Below, piece by piece: positions 7,768 to 16,865 of a stretch of DNA of 47,664 bases; the stretch's first letter is position 1; each line of letters begins with the position of its first letter. The notes under the pieces were generated by a model. The model was not told the DNA's origin, searched no databases, and saw only the letters and a program-made list of their open reading frames with translations. Source of the DNA: Acidobacteriaceae bacterium (GTDB taxonomy: Bacteria; Acidobacteriota; Terriglobia; Terriglobales; Acidobacteriaceae); contig PLXE01000079.1 in the NCBI GenBank assembly GCA_003151335.1, forward strand, positions 1-47,664, read 5' to 3'. The position numbers and the translations under genes are program-made.

Positions 7768-9408
7768 TCAGATTCGCCGCAGCCAAAACCAATAAAACTG
7801 GTAGGGCCCCATGGTCAGCAGATACGGCAGGTCGCTCACCCGGGGAAACATATTCTTGCCAGACATCTCGATCAGAATATTTCCCTTGTAGCGCCGCAGG
7901 TCCAGTTCGACCGCTTGCGCGGTGCTGGAAAGATTGTTGACCACCAGGACCGCCTCGCTTCCCAGCCGTCGCACATAGGCCAGTATTCTGTGACTGGCTG
8001 GATAGAGAAACTCAATCGATCCCCTGCCGAAGACCGCGGTCGATCTGCGGACCGTTATCATGCGCCGCATCCAATGGAGGAGCGAGTGTCCGGTTTCCGT
8101 TTGCCGCAAGACGTTCACCGCCGGATAACCATATACCGGGTCCTCGATAAGGGGCGCATACAGACGCTCCGGATCCACGGTAGAAAAGCCGCCGTTCCGT
8201 CCCCCGCTCCACTGCATCGGAGTCCTTACTCCGTTACGGTCACCTAAATTGATGTTATCGCCCATTCCGATTTCATCGCCGTAATAGATGATGGGAGTGC
8301 CCGGCAGCGACATCAGCATCCCGTTCATTAGCTCTATGCGCCTGCGGTCGTTGTCCAACAAAGGAGCGAGCCGCCGCCGAATTCCGAGGTTCAGCCGCAT
8401 CGTCTTGGTGCCGGCGTAGGTGTCGTACATGTAGTCGCGCTCCATGTCGGTCACCATTTCCAGGGTCAGTTCGTCATGGTTGCGCAGGAACAGGGACCAC
8501 TGGCATAAGGGCGGGATTTCCGGGGTCTGCTGCAAAATTTCAGTGATGGGCTTGCGGTCTTCCAACTTCACGCCCATGAACATCCTGGGCATCAACGGAA
8601 AATGAAACGCCATGTGGAATTCATCTCCGTCACCGAAGTATGGACGAAGGTCCGCGGGCCACTGATTGGCCTCCGCTAGAAGCATCCTGCCCGGGAATTG
8701 TTCATCGAGTTTTCGCCGCAACTCCTTTAGGACACCGTGGGTCTCCGGCAAGTTCTCGCAATTTGTGCCCTCCCGTTCTACCAGGTACGGCACCGCGTCG
8801 AGCCGGAAGGCGTCAACACCCATCTCCAGCCAGAACTTCATCACGTTCCACATCTGTTCTCGAACGGCAGGATTGTCGTAGTTGAGATCCGGCTGGTGAC
8901 TGAAGAAGCGATGCCAATAGTAGGATTTCGAAATCGGGTCCCACGCCCAGTTGGAGGTTTCCGTGTCAAGAAAAATGACGCGGGCGTCCTTGTACCGGGT
9001 GTTGGTATCGCTCCAGACGTACCAATCGCGGCGTGGATTGTCGCGAGAACTTCGCGACTCTTGAAACCACGGATGCTGATCGGACGTGTGGTTCAACACC
9101 ATTTCGATGATGACCCGGATTCCTCGGGCGTGGGCCGCCCCCAGAAACTTCCGAAAATCCTCCAAGGTTCCATAGCTTGAGTGGACGGAGACGTAATCCG
9201 AGATGTCGTAGCCATCGTCGCGCAGGGGCGAAGGGAAGAATGGCATGAGCCATATCGCGCTGATCCCCAGTTCCTGGAGGTAGTCGAGCTTCCCTTCAAG
9301 CCCTTGAAAATCACCGATGCCATCCCCGTTGCTGTCGTGGAAAGTGCGGACATGGACCTGATAGATGATCGCGTCCTTGTACCAAAGCACATCCCGGTTT
9401 AGTGGCAA
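7768..9408 (-). CDS. treS: Trehalose synthase (maltose alpha-D-glucosyltransferase)
   Basis: A GH13 enzyme that interconverts maltose and trehalose in the cytoplasm. It begins [16 protein letters not shown], the usual TreS N-terminus. Catalytic residues counted from the chosen start are Asp204 in [11 protein letters not shown], Glu246 in LLAEANQWP and Asp312 in [10 protein letters not shown]-terminal beta domain ends FYWFWLRRI. The TTG at 9408 is chosen because GGAGGA lies about 7 nt upstream; a TTG at 9447 would add 13 Gly-rich residues. At 546 aa it has the normal length, without a fused maltokinase. First gene of the minus-strand operon with a glycosyltransferase, otsA and otsB; a malQ remnant lies just upstream. 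Confidence 0.92.
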   Translation of the reverse strand: MPLNRDVLWYKDAIIYQVHVRTFHDSNGDGIGDFQGLEGKLDYLQELGISAIWLMPFFPSPLRDDGYDISDYVSVHSSYGTLEDFRKFLGAAHARGIRVIIEMVLNHTSDQHPWFQESRSSRDNPRRDWYVWSDTNTRYKDARVIFLDTETSNWAWDPISKSYYWHRFFSHQPDLNYDNPAVREQMWNVMKFWLEMGVDAFRLDAVPYLVEREGTNCENLPETHGVLKELRRKLDEQFPGRMLLAEANQWPADLRPYFGDGDEFHMAFHFPLMPRMFMGVKLEDRKPITEILQQTPEIPPLCQWSLFLRNHDELTLEMVTDMERDYMYDTYAGTKTMRLNLGIRRRLAPLLDNDRRRIELMNGMLMSLPGTPIIYYGDEIGMGDNINLGDRNGVRTPMQWSGGRNGGFSTVDPERLYAPLIEDPVYGYPAVNVLRQTETGHSLLHWMRRMITVRRSTAVFGRGSIEFLYPASHRILAYVRRLGSEAVLVVNNLSSTAQAVELDLRRYKGNILIEMSGKNMFPRVSDLPYLLTMGPYQFYWFWLRRI

Positions 9409-9594
9409 ACCGCTTCCTCCCTGGCCAATTTCAGTTCCTCCCTGCAAAGCAGGGCAACGCGTAAGTTTATATGAAATGACAACCGTAGAATCCTATTGTG
9501 CGCCTAACGCCAGGCCGGTGATCCGTTGCATTCAACCTGGGCCGGGCGCTCAGCTGCCGGGGTTGCTGACGACTGTTCCCTTCGAGGATTCTTC

Positions 9595-10010
9595 CTACCG
9601 ATCGTAGAGGGTGACCAAGGATCGAAGCCGCGCGCTCAACTCGCCGCTCAATGCGCCCGGACGAGAACCCCATTTCCAGTTTCCGCTGACCGTGCCGGGA
9701 AGATTCATGCGCGCCGTGCTGCCCAGGCCCAGCACATCCTGCAACGGGACAATCGCAACGTCAGCGACCGAAGCCAGCACCGCCCGGATCATGACCCAAT
9801 TGATCTCGGAATCGTCGTGGAAGTTGAGCTAAGCGCGCGCAAAGTCGTGTTCTTTGCGAACATCTTCGGGAGTGCGTCTACTGTCGCCAGCCCCGGAACT
9901 CGATCACCACCCCACCGTCGTGTCATTGTCGTGGCCGCCGGTGTAGGCAACCAGGTCCTGACGGTAATTGTGCGGACGAAACGACGGGACCCTGAACTCG
10001 GGGACAATCC
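9595..10010 (-). pseudogene. malQ: malQ (4-alpha-glucanotransferase) C-terminal remnant
   Basis: A single minus-strand frame shows unmistakable MalQ C-terminal sequence: PHNYRQDLVAYTGGHDNDTT, then EDVRKEHDFAR, then SEINWVMIRAVLASVADVA, IVPLQDVLGLG and ARMNLPGTVSGNWKW, ending at a stop at 9595-9597. The frame is broken by TGA at 9904-9906 (after GW, where MalQ has a second Trp) and by TAG at 9829-9831 (within FARA-LNF). Upstream of about 10010 the sequence loses clear similarity, and the N-terminal catalytic part is missing. It is therefore a decayed fragment. It lies just upstream of treS, as malQ often lies among glycogen/trehalose genes. Confidence 0.85.
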
Positions 10011-10335
10011 CGAGATGCGTTAAGTATATGGTGCCGAGGCGCAATCCTAACGCACCGTTGTCTTTTGCTACGCTGCCGGGTTTAGAAAAACAACGGCAAG
10101 CGAATGCACCTACCGAGAACAATCCTTGTCACAGCTCGAGCAGTCATCGTAGCCCTGATCGGCACGGTCCCCGCTGTGCCATCTAAGGCGACGACCGGAA
10201 TGAAAAATCGTTTTACGGTGTCGCGAACAGGACAGACGGATGTATTATGGTGCGGTTTCCGAGATCAAAAAGGAAATTCCGGATAAAGTAGCGCAATCAA
10301 ACTTGCCGCCTCGACACATCGAGTGGAGAAATTCG
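10011..10335. other. Non-coding stretch before the GloVer gene
   Basis: No convincing gene. The left part may be unrecognisable malQ debris. A TATTAT hexamer at 10241-10246 could be a -10 box for the gene starting at 10336, but no good -35 box is visible at the right distance. Confidence 0.4.
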
Positions 10336-11568
10336 ATGAAAAGATTTGTATCGACCTTCACGCACTGGCGGCCAGTGCTCGGTGCAGCGCTGGTTTGCTG
10401 GCTAGTGCTGCTGGCCATACCATCGGCCCAGGCGCAGACATTGACGGTGCTTCACAACTTTACTGGTGGAACCGATGGGGGCAATCCGGTGGCGGCGGTC
10501 ACGCTGGACCGCGCCGGGAACTTGTACGGTACCGCGCACGCTGGTGGCCTTGGCTATGGGACGGCCTTTAAGCTAGCGCGCCGCGGCCAGGGTTGGGTTT
10601 TCAATTTGTTGTATCGCTTTCAGAGCAGCGATGGGGCGCCCCCCTCTTCGCCCCTCGTCTTTGGCCCGAATGGGGTGCTATATGGTACGACAGCCACCTG
10701 CGGCGGTTGCGGTCCGCCCAACGGCACGGTCTTCACTCTCCGACCCCCGGCGACAATCTGCCCGGCGGTTTCCTGCCCCTGGATGGAAACCGTACTCTAC
10801 CGTTTCACGGGCGGTATGGATTCGCGGACGCCGGAAGGCCCTCTTGTCTTCGATCAATCGGGCAATCTGTACGGTACGACTTTTGGTATTTACGTTCGTG
10901 GTGAGCGCCCTCAGGGGGGTTACAGTAATGGCGCCGTTTGGGAGTTGGTCCACTCAGGTGGCTCTTGGACCATCAACGTGCTTTACGGATTTATGGGCGG
11001 AGGTGACGGGGCCAATCCCTCGGGAGGAGTCATCTTTGACCGCGCCGGTAATCTTTACGGTACGACCACGTTTGGAGGCGAGCGGAATTGGGGGACCGTA
11101 TTCCAGTTGACGCCATCCGGTTCTGGCTGGTCCGAGCAAACACTGCATAGCTTTCAGTCTGGTCAGGAAGGTATGCCACAAGCGGGGCTGATTGCTGACC
11201 AGGCCGGCAACCTGTATGGGGCCACGTTCCTGGGCGGTTGGGTCTTCGAGCTGACACCATCCGGGAGTGGCTGGAACTTCAACAATATCTATCAAGTTCC
11301 CGGCGAACCTCAATCAAGTCTGACAATCGACGGCCAAGGGAACCTGTACGGGGTGAACCCCGGTAGTGGGTATCAGTCCGGCAATATATTTGAACTGAGC
11401 CAGTCGAATGGGGTCTGGACCTACACAGATCTTTACGACTTTACCGGCGGAAGCGACGGCAGCCAGCCTTTCGGCAGTGTCGTCTTAGACGCCAGCGGCA
11501 ACATTTACGGCACTGCTTCGGAAGGCGGACAGTACGGTTACGGTACGGTATGGATGCTGACACCATGA
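10336..11568 (+). CDS. Secreted GloVer tandem-repeat protein
   Basis: The start is the ATG at 10336 (MKRFVSTFTHWRP) with GGAGA about 6 nt upstream; it gives a signal peptide through WLVLLAIPSAQAQ. The mature protein has at least seven repeats of about 50 residues, each with a core such as DRAGNLYGTTTFGG, DQSGNLYGTTFG or DASGNIYGTASEGG, alternating with tryptophan-containing strands (GSGWSEQTLHSF). This is the choice-of-anchor tandem-repeat GloVer type, abundant in Acidobacteriota and probably a beta-propeller-like exported protein. No C-terminal sorting signal is visible: it ends YGTVWMLTP. Its function is unknown. A terminator follows about 125 bp later. Confidence 0.88.
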   Translation: MKRFVSTFTHWRPVLGAALVCWLVLLAIPSAQAQTLTVLHNFTGGTDGGNPVAAVTLDRAGNLYGTAHAGGLGYGTAFKLARRGQGWVFNLLYRFQSSDGAPPSSPLVFGPNGVLYGTTATCGGCGPPNGTVFTLRPPATICPAVSCPWMETVLYRFTGGMDSRTPEGPLVFDQSGNLYGTTFGIYVRGERPQGGYSNGAVWELVHSGGSWTINVLYGFMGGGDGANPSGGVIFDRAGNLYGTTTFGGERNWGTVFQLTPSGSGWSEQTLHSFQSGQEGMPQAGLIADQAGNLYGATFLGGWVFELTPSGSGWNFNNIYQVPGEPQSSLTIDGQGNLYGVNPGSGYQSGNIFELSQSNGVWTYTDLYDFTGGSDGSQPFGSVVLDASGNIYGTASEGGQYGYGTVWMLTP

Positions 11569-11693
11569 GTTAGTCGGTGTGCAGAATAGGTTCTGCCTGG
11601 GTTACGCGCTTTTTCGCATGCTTGTGCTCTCAACCGTGTTGCCGATCACTATCAGTACGCGTCCAGCCGAGCGATAAGCGGGTGTTTTGAAGG

Positions 11694-11731
11694 GGCGCAC
11701 CTTTAGGTGCGCCGTTAAGCTCTTTATTTTT
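11694..11731 (+). terminator. Intrinsic terminator for the GloVer gene
   Basis: Perfect 8-bp stem GGCGCACC / GGTGCGCC with loop TTTA at 11694-11713, followed within 12 nt by a T-rich run (tctttattttt). It lies 126 bp after the stop codon of the plus-strand gene. Confidence 0.7.
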
Positions 11732-11775
11732 GTCATCCCGAGCGGGCTTCAGCCCGCCGAGGGATCTGCGGTTCG
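11731..11775. repeat. Family B palindromic repeat, short copy
   Basis: Begins TGTCATCCCGAGCG, carries a GCGGGC-TTCA-GCCCGC hairpin at 11742-11757 and ends with a GGGATCTGCGG motif. The same opening and closing motifs recur at 25.5, 27.5, 31.5, 44.1 and 45.3 kb. Confidence 0.7.
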
Positions 11776-11897
11776 GACTTTTTCAGCAGCCTCCGAAGTC
11801 GTACCCTGATACAAGCCAACTCTCTTGCAAGGTACACCTTCGCTGGAACTGCTATAGCCCCCAGAGGGATCAAGACGAGGATAAACCCGCTGCCGCC

Positions 11898-13631
11898 TCA
11901 ATGGCGATGTTTGCCGCCGCCGTGGCCGCTAGAATGACCGCCTCCACCGGAGTGCGAGTGCCCGCCGCTGAAACCCTTGCCGCCGCTAAAGCCTTTCGGG
12001 GCATGGCCGCCTCCAAAGCTCTTCGGCGCGTGCCCGCCGCCAAACATAGGGCCGCTCGAGCGCGGCGGCTTGCCCGAAGATCCCGCGAAGCCCCGGCCGA
12101 AAGAAGCCCTGTAAGACTGCTGCCCGAAGTTACCTCGCGGGTAGCCTGCGGTCTGCGCGCGATAGCTGGGCTGCTGCCTGCCAAATGGCGACTGCAGCCG
12201 GTTATGCGCCTCCAGCGGGGCGACGCTGGCGGTCTGGTACCCGCGGCTGAAGCCGCCTCCTGGCCGGTTCGTGGCATAGCTGTGCGGTGGCCGGTGGACG
12301 AATCCGCTTCCACGTGTCGCGTTGTATCCGCCGCCAGTCCGATCGTAGCTGTTCGGCGGCCGGTGGACGAAGCCGTTGCCAAGCCGCCCATAACTGTTCG
12401 GAGGCTGGTGGACGAACCCGTTTCCACGTGTCGCGTTGTATCCGCCGCCAGTCCGACCGTAGGTGTACGGTGGCCGGTGGACGAATCCGTTGCCACGTGT
12501 CGCGTTATATCCACCGCCTGGTCGACCATAGCTGTTCGACAGCCCGGCAAACTCTCCCCCTCCCGAAAAAGCGCGTGGTCCGCCGTTCGGGAAGCCCCAA
12601 TCGGCCACCGAAGTGCTTTGCGAATAGTAGTTCTCATGATTGAACAGCACGGACTGGGTCAGCCAGCTCAGGCCCCAGGCCAGCCAGCCCCAGGGCGTGC
12701 TGCTGAAGGCCGCCATCGCGGTCCCAAGCCCATAACTTACGGGCGACGAACCGAAAAATGACCCCAGCGCACCTAGCAGCGAAAACCCCGGGTAAGGCGA
12801 GACCTGATCCCCGTAAACGGACCAGGGGTTATATGCCGGCACATAAACCAGCTGCGGATTCACCGGGGCCAGCTCGATGTTGCCCTGGTCGTAGCTCACC
12901 GCTTCCTGCGGAGTGCTTTGCAGGTTTCCGGCCGCCTGGGCGCGCTGGCGCATCACCTGCACCGCCTCCAGTACGTCCTGCGGCTGGTTGTAGTAGGCAT
13001 TGCCCAAGTCGGTGGTCCACTGCAGGTTCCGGTCCATCTGCGCCAGTACCTGCGGAAACGCCGTCAACGCCTTCAGGCTCGGGTCCCAGGTCTCCGCGTC
13101 GGCTCCGGCCGCAAGCTGCTCGGGAGACGCATAGCCCTGCGCCTGCCGCCAATGGTCGGTGTCCACCACCTGCGCGGGGTATGTGGACGCGGCCAGCACC
13201 TGCGCCACCAGCGTGTCCGGATAGAGCGCGATCGGCGCCACCAGTTGCTCCAGTTGCTCCGCATTGCGCGGCTGTGCCAGCGGTTGCGCCTGTCCATAAC
13301 CCTGCTGCGCATACACCTGGCCGGAGGCCGGGTAACGCTGTTGCGCGTAAGGCTGCTGTCCATAGCCCGATTGCTGGTCAGGCGCGTACTGCCCGTTGTA
13401 CGGATCGTTCTGCGGCCATTCCTGTCCCGGTGGCGGCGCCTGCTGCGCGAACAGCTCTCCCTGCCCCAGCGGCAGCAGAAGCAACGCCATCGCCAGTGCG
13501 ACCAGACGTGTAAACACCTGCGCCACGCCTCTGGTGGCGCCCGTGTCGGGAGAGGAATCTTGGGGTGAATCAAGCCGCAGGCAAGAAAATTTGGCAGTGT
13601 GCGATGTGTGCAGGAACGTTCGGGGTCTCAT
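11898..13631 (-). CDS. DUF3300 exported protein with Gly/His-rich repeat tail
   Basis: The start at 13631 (ATGAGACCC) has GGAGGGAAG directly upstream; it gives 577 aa. A hydrophobic signal, FTRLVALAMALLLLPLGQG, follows about 40 N-terminal residues, so the N-terminus may be shorter. A Gln/Tyr-rich linker precedes the DUF3300 domain (EQLEQLVAPIALYPDTLVAQ, VLAASTYPAQVVDTDHW, ALTAFPQVLAQMDRNLQWT, VYVPAYNPWSVYG). The C-terminal half is low complexity, with repeats of the form GGGYNATRGNGFVHRPP and a tail GGGHSSGHGGGKHRH. DUF3300 proteins are envelope-associated and of unknown function. The His-rich tail could bind metal; that is a guess from composition. Confidence 0.85.
   Translation of the reverse strand: MRPRTFLHTSHTAKFSCLRLDSPQDSSPDTGATRGVAQVFTRLVALAMALLLLPLGQGELFAQQAPPPGQEWPQNDPYNGQYAPDQQSGYGQQPYAQQRYPASGQVYAQQGYGQAQPLAQPRNAEQLEQLVAPIALYPDTLVAQVLAASTYPAQVVDTDHWRQAQGYASPEQLAAGADAETWDPSLKALTAFPQVLAQMDRNLQWTTDLGNAYYNQPQDVLEAVQVMRQRAQAAGNLQSTPQEAVSYDQGNIELAPVNPQLVYVPAYNPWSVYGDQVSPYPGFSLLGALGSFFGSSPVSYGLGTAMAAFSSTPWGWLAWGLSWLTQSVLFNHENYYSQSTSVADWGFPNGGPRAFSGGGEFAGLSNSYGRPGGGYNATRGNGFVHRPPYTYGRTGGGYNATRGNGFVHQPPNSYGRLGNGFVHRPPNSYDRTGGGYNATRGSGFVHRPPHSYATNRPGGGFSRGYQTASVAPLEAHNRLQSPFGRQQPSYRAQTAGYPRGNFGQQSYRASFGRGFAGSSGKPPRSSGPMFGGGHAPKSFGGGHAPKGFSGGKGFSGGHSHSGGGGHSSGHGGGKHRH
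12270..12535 (-). repeat. Tandem repeats coding for GGGYNATRGNGFVHRPP units
   Basis: About four imperfect copies of a roughly 60-bp unit inside the DUF3300 gene, one of them shortened (YGRLGNGFVHRPP). The frame is kept throughout. Confidence 0.75.
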
Positions 13632-13882
13632 CTTCCCTCCGACTGGCACACATAGGCTCGCCCCGAGGTGAGACCTACGTTCCAAGCCGCCGTAGGCTGC
13701 TCTTTCGGCCCGCGGGCAATACACCGTACGCTTTGTCGTGCTCCGGTCCGTCCGGTGCCAAAGCAAGCCCGGTTCGCGGAAGAACAACGCTTGCTGACCA
13801 TGAACCCGGAATTCTGGTGTTAGTTGCGGAGATAATGAGGTCTGAGCAATCACGCTCACAAGTCATCCGGACCGCGGTGGAC
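13632..13882. other. Intergenic stretch upstream of the DUF3300 gene
   Basis: About 250 bp without a supported gene. The DUF3300 frame stays open upstream to 13859, but the sequence there (Arg/Ser/His-rich) does not look coding and the ribosome-binding site favours 13631. Confidence 0.5.
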
Positions 13883-13995
13883 GCGGTTATGGAAGCGGCC
13901 CAGGTGGCGGCTACCGTGGCGGCACCGGCGGTGGATCTCACGGCGCAGCACGTGGTTTCAGCGGTGGTGGTGGGCATGGCGGCGGACGCCGCTAA
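13883..13995 (+). pseudogene. Detached tail of a glycine-rich protein gene
   Basis: In the frame ending at TAA 13993-13995 the sequence reads GYGSGPGGGYRGGTGGGSHG and on to GGGGHGGGRR, nearly identical to the end of the gene at 892-1419. Upstream this frame meets TGA with no usable start, so only the last 37 codons remain. The repeat continues past the stop to 14014, where it ends at the edge of a palindromic element. Confidence 0.85.
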
Positions 13996-14014
13996 CTAAC
14001 CGAACGGCAAGCTA
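13883..14014 (+). repeat. 132-bp duplicated segment, copy B
   Basis: Ungapped match to 1307-1438 with about four mismatches (three near the 5' end, one at the penultimate codon, CAC to CGC). Its right boundary coincides with the left end of the family A element. Confidence 0.9.
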
Positions 14015-14148
14015 GTGCGGTTCCGGAGTTCCTGTATCCGGTGTTGGGTGGAGCACGCCTTTCAGGCGTGCATATCAAGGCTGCAGAAAGGGACAAGGCT
14101 AGGCCCGCACTACCCGTAGGCGGATACAGTAATCCCGGAACTGCTCTA
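14012..14148. repeat. Family A palindromic element, copy 1
   Basis: The ends are inverted repeats: TAGTGCGGTTCCGG at the left pairs with CCGGAACTGCTCTA at the right (imperfect over about 24 bp per side). Inside are a GCACGCC-TTTC-GGCGTGC hairpin and the family core GGCCCGCACTACCCGTA. The right terminus supplies the TAG stop codon of glcF on the minus strand. Confidence 0.75.
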
Positions 14149-15489
14149 AGCCGGGCCACCCGGCAGGTGTGTGCCGGAGATGGACGCGTCCAGCAATTCC
14201 ATGTAATGCATCACCGGCAACGGATGTCCCGCTTCATTCAGCATGGCCCTGAGTTGCAACTGGCATCCAGGATTGCCGGTCGCCACCGCCTGAGCCGGCG
14301 TCGCGATAATCCTCTCCGCCTTGCGCTGGCCCAGTTGGTGGGCCGTCTCCTGCTGCACCAGACCGTACAGACCGGCCGAGCCACAGCAGAGGGCGCCCTC
14401 GGAGAGCTCCAGCAATTCCAGTCCGGGGATGGTCCGCAGCATGGCGCGCGGCTGTTCGCGCAGTCCCTGGGCATGCTGCAGGTGACAGGGATCATGGAAA
14501 GCGACCCGTAAGGCGATCGGGTGCCGCGGGGCGCGCGGCTTCAACTCCGCCAGCACCTCGGATACGTCTTTACATTTGGCGGAAAACGCAATGGCGCGGT
14601 CGCGATACTGGGGATCGTCGCGCAGCAGATATCCGTAGTCCTTGAGCGCGGCCCCGCAACCGGCGGCGTTGAGCACGATGGTATCGACCGCCAACGGCGC
14701 GAACTGGTCGATCAACCTGCGCGCGCTGTCCAGGGCCTCTTGTTCCTGGCCCAAGTCCATCATCAGGGCGCCGCAACAGCCCTGCTCCGGCGGTACCAGC
14801 ACTTCGCAACCCTCGGCCGCCAGGACGCGCGCCGTCGCCGCATTGACCTGGCCCATGAAGACACTCTGCACGCAGCCGGTCAGCAAGACGACGGAGCGGC
14901 GCTTCTCCCCCTGCGGAGCGATGCGCGATGGCAGGACCGCCGAGGTTTCGCGGTGCGACAAATCCGGCAACAACTGCTCCATGGCCCGCAAGCTCCGGGG
15001 CAGCAGTGCGGTCAGGCCCAGGGCCCGCGCGAGCCGCTGCAATCCCAGCCGCTGATAAGCGCGCAGTGGCGCCATTAGCTTACGCATACGCGCCGGCCGG
15101 CTGAAGACCGCGGCGACCATCCGCCGCAGTACACGCTGGTGTAGTGGCCGCAGATAGTGCCGCTCCACCTGTCCGCGCATGGCTTCAATCAGCTTGCCGT
15201 ACTTGACCCCGGATGGACAGGCGCTGACACACGCCAGGCATCCCAGGCAATGATCGAAGTGCGAGACGTACAGCTCCGTCAATCCCACCTCGCCCTCGAT
15301 CGCCATATTGATCAGTTGAATGCGGCCGCGCGGGGAGTCCTGTTCCTTGCCCCACAAGGTGTAGGTGGGGCAGGTTTGCAGGCAAAAGCCGCAATGGACG
15401 CAGGCATTCAGAAGCTCCGCGGCTGGGGGATGGTAGTCATCGAAAATTTTTGGGTTGCCGGTCACCGGCGTTGCGAGTTGCTCCATCAT
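14146..15489 (-). CDS. glcF: Glycolate oxidase iron-sulfur subunit
   Basis: The Fe-S electron-transfer subunit of the GlcDEF glycolate oxidase, which oxidises glycolate to glyoxylate at the membrane. Two ferredoxin-type clusters are visible near the N-terminus: CVHCGFCLQTCPTY and CLGCLACVSACPSGV. Two Cys-rich CCG domains follow, with GCCGALMMDLGQE and CCGSAGLYGLVQQE. The ATG at 15489 overlaps the glcE stop codon (ATGA), a typical coupling; a second ATG follows at 15486. At 447 aa the length is a little above E. coli GlcF. Its TAG stop at 14146-14148 lies in the terminus of a family A element. Confidence 0.92.
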   Translation of the reverse strand: MMEQLATPVTGNPKIFDDYHPPAAELLNACVHCGFCLQTCPTYTLWGKEQDSPRGRIQLINMAIEGEVGLTELYVSHFDHCLGCLACVSACPSGVKYGKLIEAMRGQVERHYLRPLHQRVLRRMVAAVFSRPARMRKLMAPLRAYQRLGLQRLARALGLTALLPRSLRAMEQLLPDLSHRETSAVLPSRIAPQGEKRRSVVLLTGCVQSVFMGQVNAATARVLAAEGCEVLVPPEQGCCGALMMDLGQEQEALDSARRLIDQFAPLAVDTIVLNAAGCGAALKDYGYLLRDDPQYRDRAIAFSAKCKDVSEVLAELKPRAPRHPIALRVAFHDPCHLQHAQGLREQPRAMLRTIPGLELLELSEGALCCGSAGLYGLVQQETAHQLGQRKAERIIATPAQAVATGNPGCQLQLRAMLNEAGHPLPVMHYMELLDASISGTHLPGGPA

Positions 15490-16763
15490 ATGCCCCCCAC
15501 GAAACGGCCCGGATTCAGGGTCTGCCCCGGGTCGAATTTCTGCTTGATTCGTTGCATCAGCGGCAGCGCATCTTTCAGAGTGCCCCACACGTCCAGTTCA
15601 TCCTTCATGGCTACCGGGCACTGTGACACGGTCATGGTCCCTTCCAGGCGATCCACCTCACTGCGCAGGGCGCGCAGCACCGTCATCAGCAGCTGCTGGC
15701 CGGCGGCATCCAAGCGCACTTCGGCCAGTCCGGTGCCTTGCGCTACCAGTGTCACCGCAACCTCGGCCGGCGCCGCCTGCTGGAAAAGAGCATGGCAAAG
15801 CGATCCAATCTGCGAAGGCAGTACGCAGCATTTGCAGATCACGGCGCTGCCGGGATTGACAAACAGCTTCTGCCGCGCGGTCCAGACGTCGCCAGCACAC
15901 TCCACAAATTTGTGTTCGCCCGCGATCCGGACCAACTTCACATACTGGTCCTGCAGCGATTCGGGGATGCCCTCGAACCGAACGTGGACAAAAATCTGGT
16001 CCGCCCGCCGCGCGTGAATCTGCAGCCCGGTGTAAACCAGGTGTGAATCCAGAATGGCGAGTACCAGCTTGGACGCCTCCGACGCTGTGGGCAGAGTCGC
16101 GACGTAGCTTGCGGTGGCCACCGGAACGGGGTGCAGGCGGAACACGGCCCGGGTGATGACGCCCAGCGTTCCCAGGGAACCGATAGCAAGTTTGGTGAGG
16201 TCATAGCCGGCAACGTTCTTGACGACCTTGCCTCCCGCTTTAATCACGCTGCCGTCGGGCAGGGCCATCTCCACGCCGAGGACCAGGTCGCGAATGGCGC
16301 CATAGCGAATACGCAAGGTCCCGCTCTCCGCCGTGGCCAGCACGCCGCCAACGGTGGCGCGTTCCGGTTGCATGGGATCGGCGGCCAACTGCTGACCATG
16401 CTCGCGGAGCACACCCTGCAGCTTGTCGATGGTGCAGCCCGCTTCCACCGTGACTGTCATGTCGCCCCAGGCATGTTCGATGACGCGGTTGAGCCGCTCC
16501 AGCGAGAGGATAAAATCCGCCCGGCTCGGGCGATTTCCCAACCCCAACTGGGTGCCTCCACCCCGCGGAATAATGGTGAGGCCGGCGGAATTGCAGTAAC
16601 GCAGCACCTGCGCCACTTCCTGCGCCGTGCCGGGCGCAATCACGCCGGTGGGTTGCACCGCTTCCACGGCATCCTCGGGCGTCGCCGGGCGCAGGTGTTC
16701 CGGACCGACGACCGCACTTAGTTCGATCCACGCTTCGTTGTTTTGCACTAGAGCTTGGCTCAT
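15486..16763 (-). CDS. glcE: Glycolate oxidase FAD-binding subunit GlcE
   Basis: The second FAD-binding subunit of glycolate oxidase. The PCMH-type FAD domain shows IIPRGGGTQLGLGN, a segment LNRVIEHAWGDMTVTVEAG and KVVKNVAGYDLTKLAIGSLG. At 425 aa it is the expected short form without a full Fe-S or substrate cap. It begins MSQALVQNNEAW and overlaps glcF by 4 nt. It is separated from glcD by a 99-bp gap filled mostly by a family A palindrome, unlike the tight coupling with glcF. Confidence 0.9.
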   Translation of the reverse strand: MSQALVQNNEAWIELSAVVGPEHLRPATPEDAVEAVQPTGVIAPGTAQEVAQVLRYCNSAGLTIIPRGGGTQLGLGNRPSRADFILSLERLNRVIEHAWGDMTVTVEAGCTIDKLQGVLREHGQQLAADPMQPERATVGGVLATAESGTLRIRYGAIRDLVLGVEMALPDGSVIKAGGKVVKNVAGYDLTKLAIGSLGTLGVITRAVFRLHPVPVATASYVATLPTASEASKLVLAILDSHLVYTGLQIHARRADQIFVHVRFEGIPESLQDQYVKLVRIAGEHKFVECAGDVWTARQKLFVNPGSAVICKCCVLPSQIGSLCHALFQQAAPAEVAVTLVAQGTGLAEVRLDAAGQQLLMTVLRALRSEVDRLEGTMTVSQCPVAMKDELDVWGTLKDALPLMQRIKQKFDPGQTLNPGRFVGGI

Positions 16764-16800
16764 AAATTTGGCTCCCGTGGCCTTCCTCGACCAAGATCGG

Positions 16801-16865
16801 GGTAGTGCGGGCCTTCAGGCCCGCACTACCGTACCGGTGAGTACACCAAGTCTGAAACCGCCTTA
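16801..16865. repeat. Family A palindromic element, copy 2 (between glcD and glcE)
   Basis: A perfect 13-bp stem GGTAGTGCGGGCC / GGCCCGCACTACC with loop TTCA at 16801-16830, then a terminal arm. Read on the minus strand the arm begins TAAGGCGGTTTCAGAC, and its TAA is the glcD stop codon. Confidence 0.8.

Noticed and set aside
9904-9906. TGA in the malQ remnant read as selenocysteine or tryptophan
   Set aside because: A second stop (TAG at 9829) and the loss of the N-terminal domain show general decay; the place is a Trp in MalQ, not a Cys.
11730-12761. 343-codon plus-strand frame opposite the DUF3300 gene
   Set aside because: Ala/Arg/Val low-complexity frame generated by the repeat-rich His/Gly coding strand; the minus-strand DUF3300 domain is certain.
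13565-13999. Plus-strand frame ending in the duplicated segment
   Set aside because: Its reading frame differs from that of the real glycine-rich gene and its sequence has no recognisable features.
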